Below are positions 63,795 to 64,000 of a stretch of 64,000 bases of DNA, one piece after another. Numbering within the stretch: the stretch's first letter is position 1; each line of letters opens with the position of its first letter. The stretch is from the NCBI GenBank assembly GCA_963995525.1, contig OZ023209.1:11552510-11616509 (forward strand), written 5' to 3'. The DNA is from Escarpia spicata (Eukaryota > Annelida > Polychaeta > Sabellida > Siboglinidae). A program made the position numbers and the translations under genes. A model generated the notes under the pieces. The model did no database searches. It had not been told where the DNA came from and saw nothing but the letters and a program-made list of their open reading frames with translations.

Positions 63795-64000
63795 CAGTTG
63801 TTGCCCTCCACTGCTACCTGTCAGCAGGTCCCTCCATACACTGCTCCCTGTCAGCAGTTCTCTCCCTCCACTGCTCCCTGTCAGCACCTCCCTCCCTCCA
63901 TTGCTCCCTGTCAGCAGCTCCATCCCTCCACTGCTCCCTGTCTGCAGCTCCCTCCCTCCACTGCTCCCTGTCAGCAGCTCCCTCCCTCCACTGCTCCCTG
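63795..64000 (-). repeat. 30-bp minisatellite with open 10-codon frame, runs off the window
   Basis: Unit CTCCCTGTCAGCAGCTCCCT plus CCCTCCACTG, about seven copies to the right edge. On the minus strand it reads GGRELLTGSS repeatedly and the frame stays open to the edge, so it could be a coding repeat, but nothing else supports a gene. Confidence 0.8.

Overview
The window is animal nuclear DNA dominated by repeats, most likely from a lophotrochozoan such as a mollusc. The evidence is three kinds of decayed retroelement (RTE-like LINE, other LINE-type EN/RT pieces, a Penelope-like fragment), a Mutator-type transposase and a His-Me-finger nuclease of kinds I associate with invertebrate genomes, abundant CA/TG/TC/TGAG/TA microsatellites, intron-style splice signals, and a 200-N scaffold gap. 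Species cannot be named from the sequence. Most long open frames are products of simple repeats or satellites.

Layout. 3-2150: 3' part of a Mutator-like transposase and, tail-to-tail, a small zinc/His-Me nuclease-like gene. 2642-10173: a 7.5-kb foldback element (element 1) with ~1.0 and ~1.4 kb inverted arms, three arrays of a 65-bp satellite (one inverted relative to the others), and a 0.9-kb core with TATA boxes, a short ORF and a P-loop ATPase fragment cut at its Walker A loop. 10.2-24.1 kb: ordinary invertebrate DNA with two paralogous 8-cysteine secreted-peptide exons (11.2 and 18.0 kb), a PIN-like pseudogene, LINE/Penelope fragments and microsatellites.

24181-63749: four copies (A, B, C, D) of a ~9.4-10.0 kb arm arranged as two ~19.5-kb palindromes around a ~600-bp spacer that holds the N gap. 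All four outer tips are the same terminal inverted repeat (AGTAGTAGTC...GACTACTACT), and the outermost ends are flanked by an exact 6-bp duplication, CTCATG. Arm lengths are 9442, 10010, 10022 and 9442 bp, and diagnostic variants pair A with D and B with C. The simplest reading is that two distinct giant palindromic elements were crossed over in assembly: the real element at this site would be A + 27-bp axis + D (18,911 bp), and a second element C + axis + B lies elsewhere. A real recombination through a circular intermediate would give the same order.

Each arm is a mosaic: terminal repeats, repeated TATA-box modules, splice-bounded exon-like shards of a small basic Pro/Arg-rich protein, a 2.62-kb internal tandem duplication containing two minisatellites around an 80-nt acidic exon, and a cluster of GGCGCC hairpins at the axis. 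Element 1 shares a ~90-bp leader module, CTCF-like motifs and foldback form with the giant element, and two copies of a giant-type terminus lie just beyond element 1. I read these as members of one family of giant, non-autonomous foldback mosaics. The 6-bp target duplication and AG/CT ends resemble Polinton/Maverick-like integration, but I found no polymerase, integrase or capsid gene.
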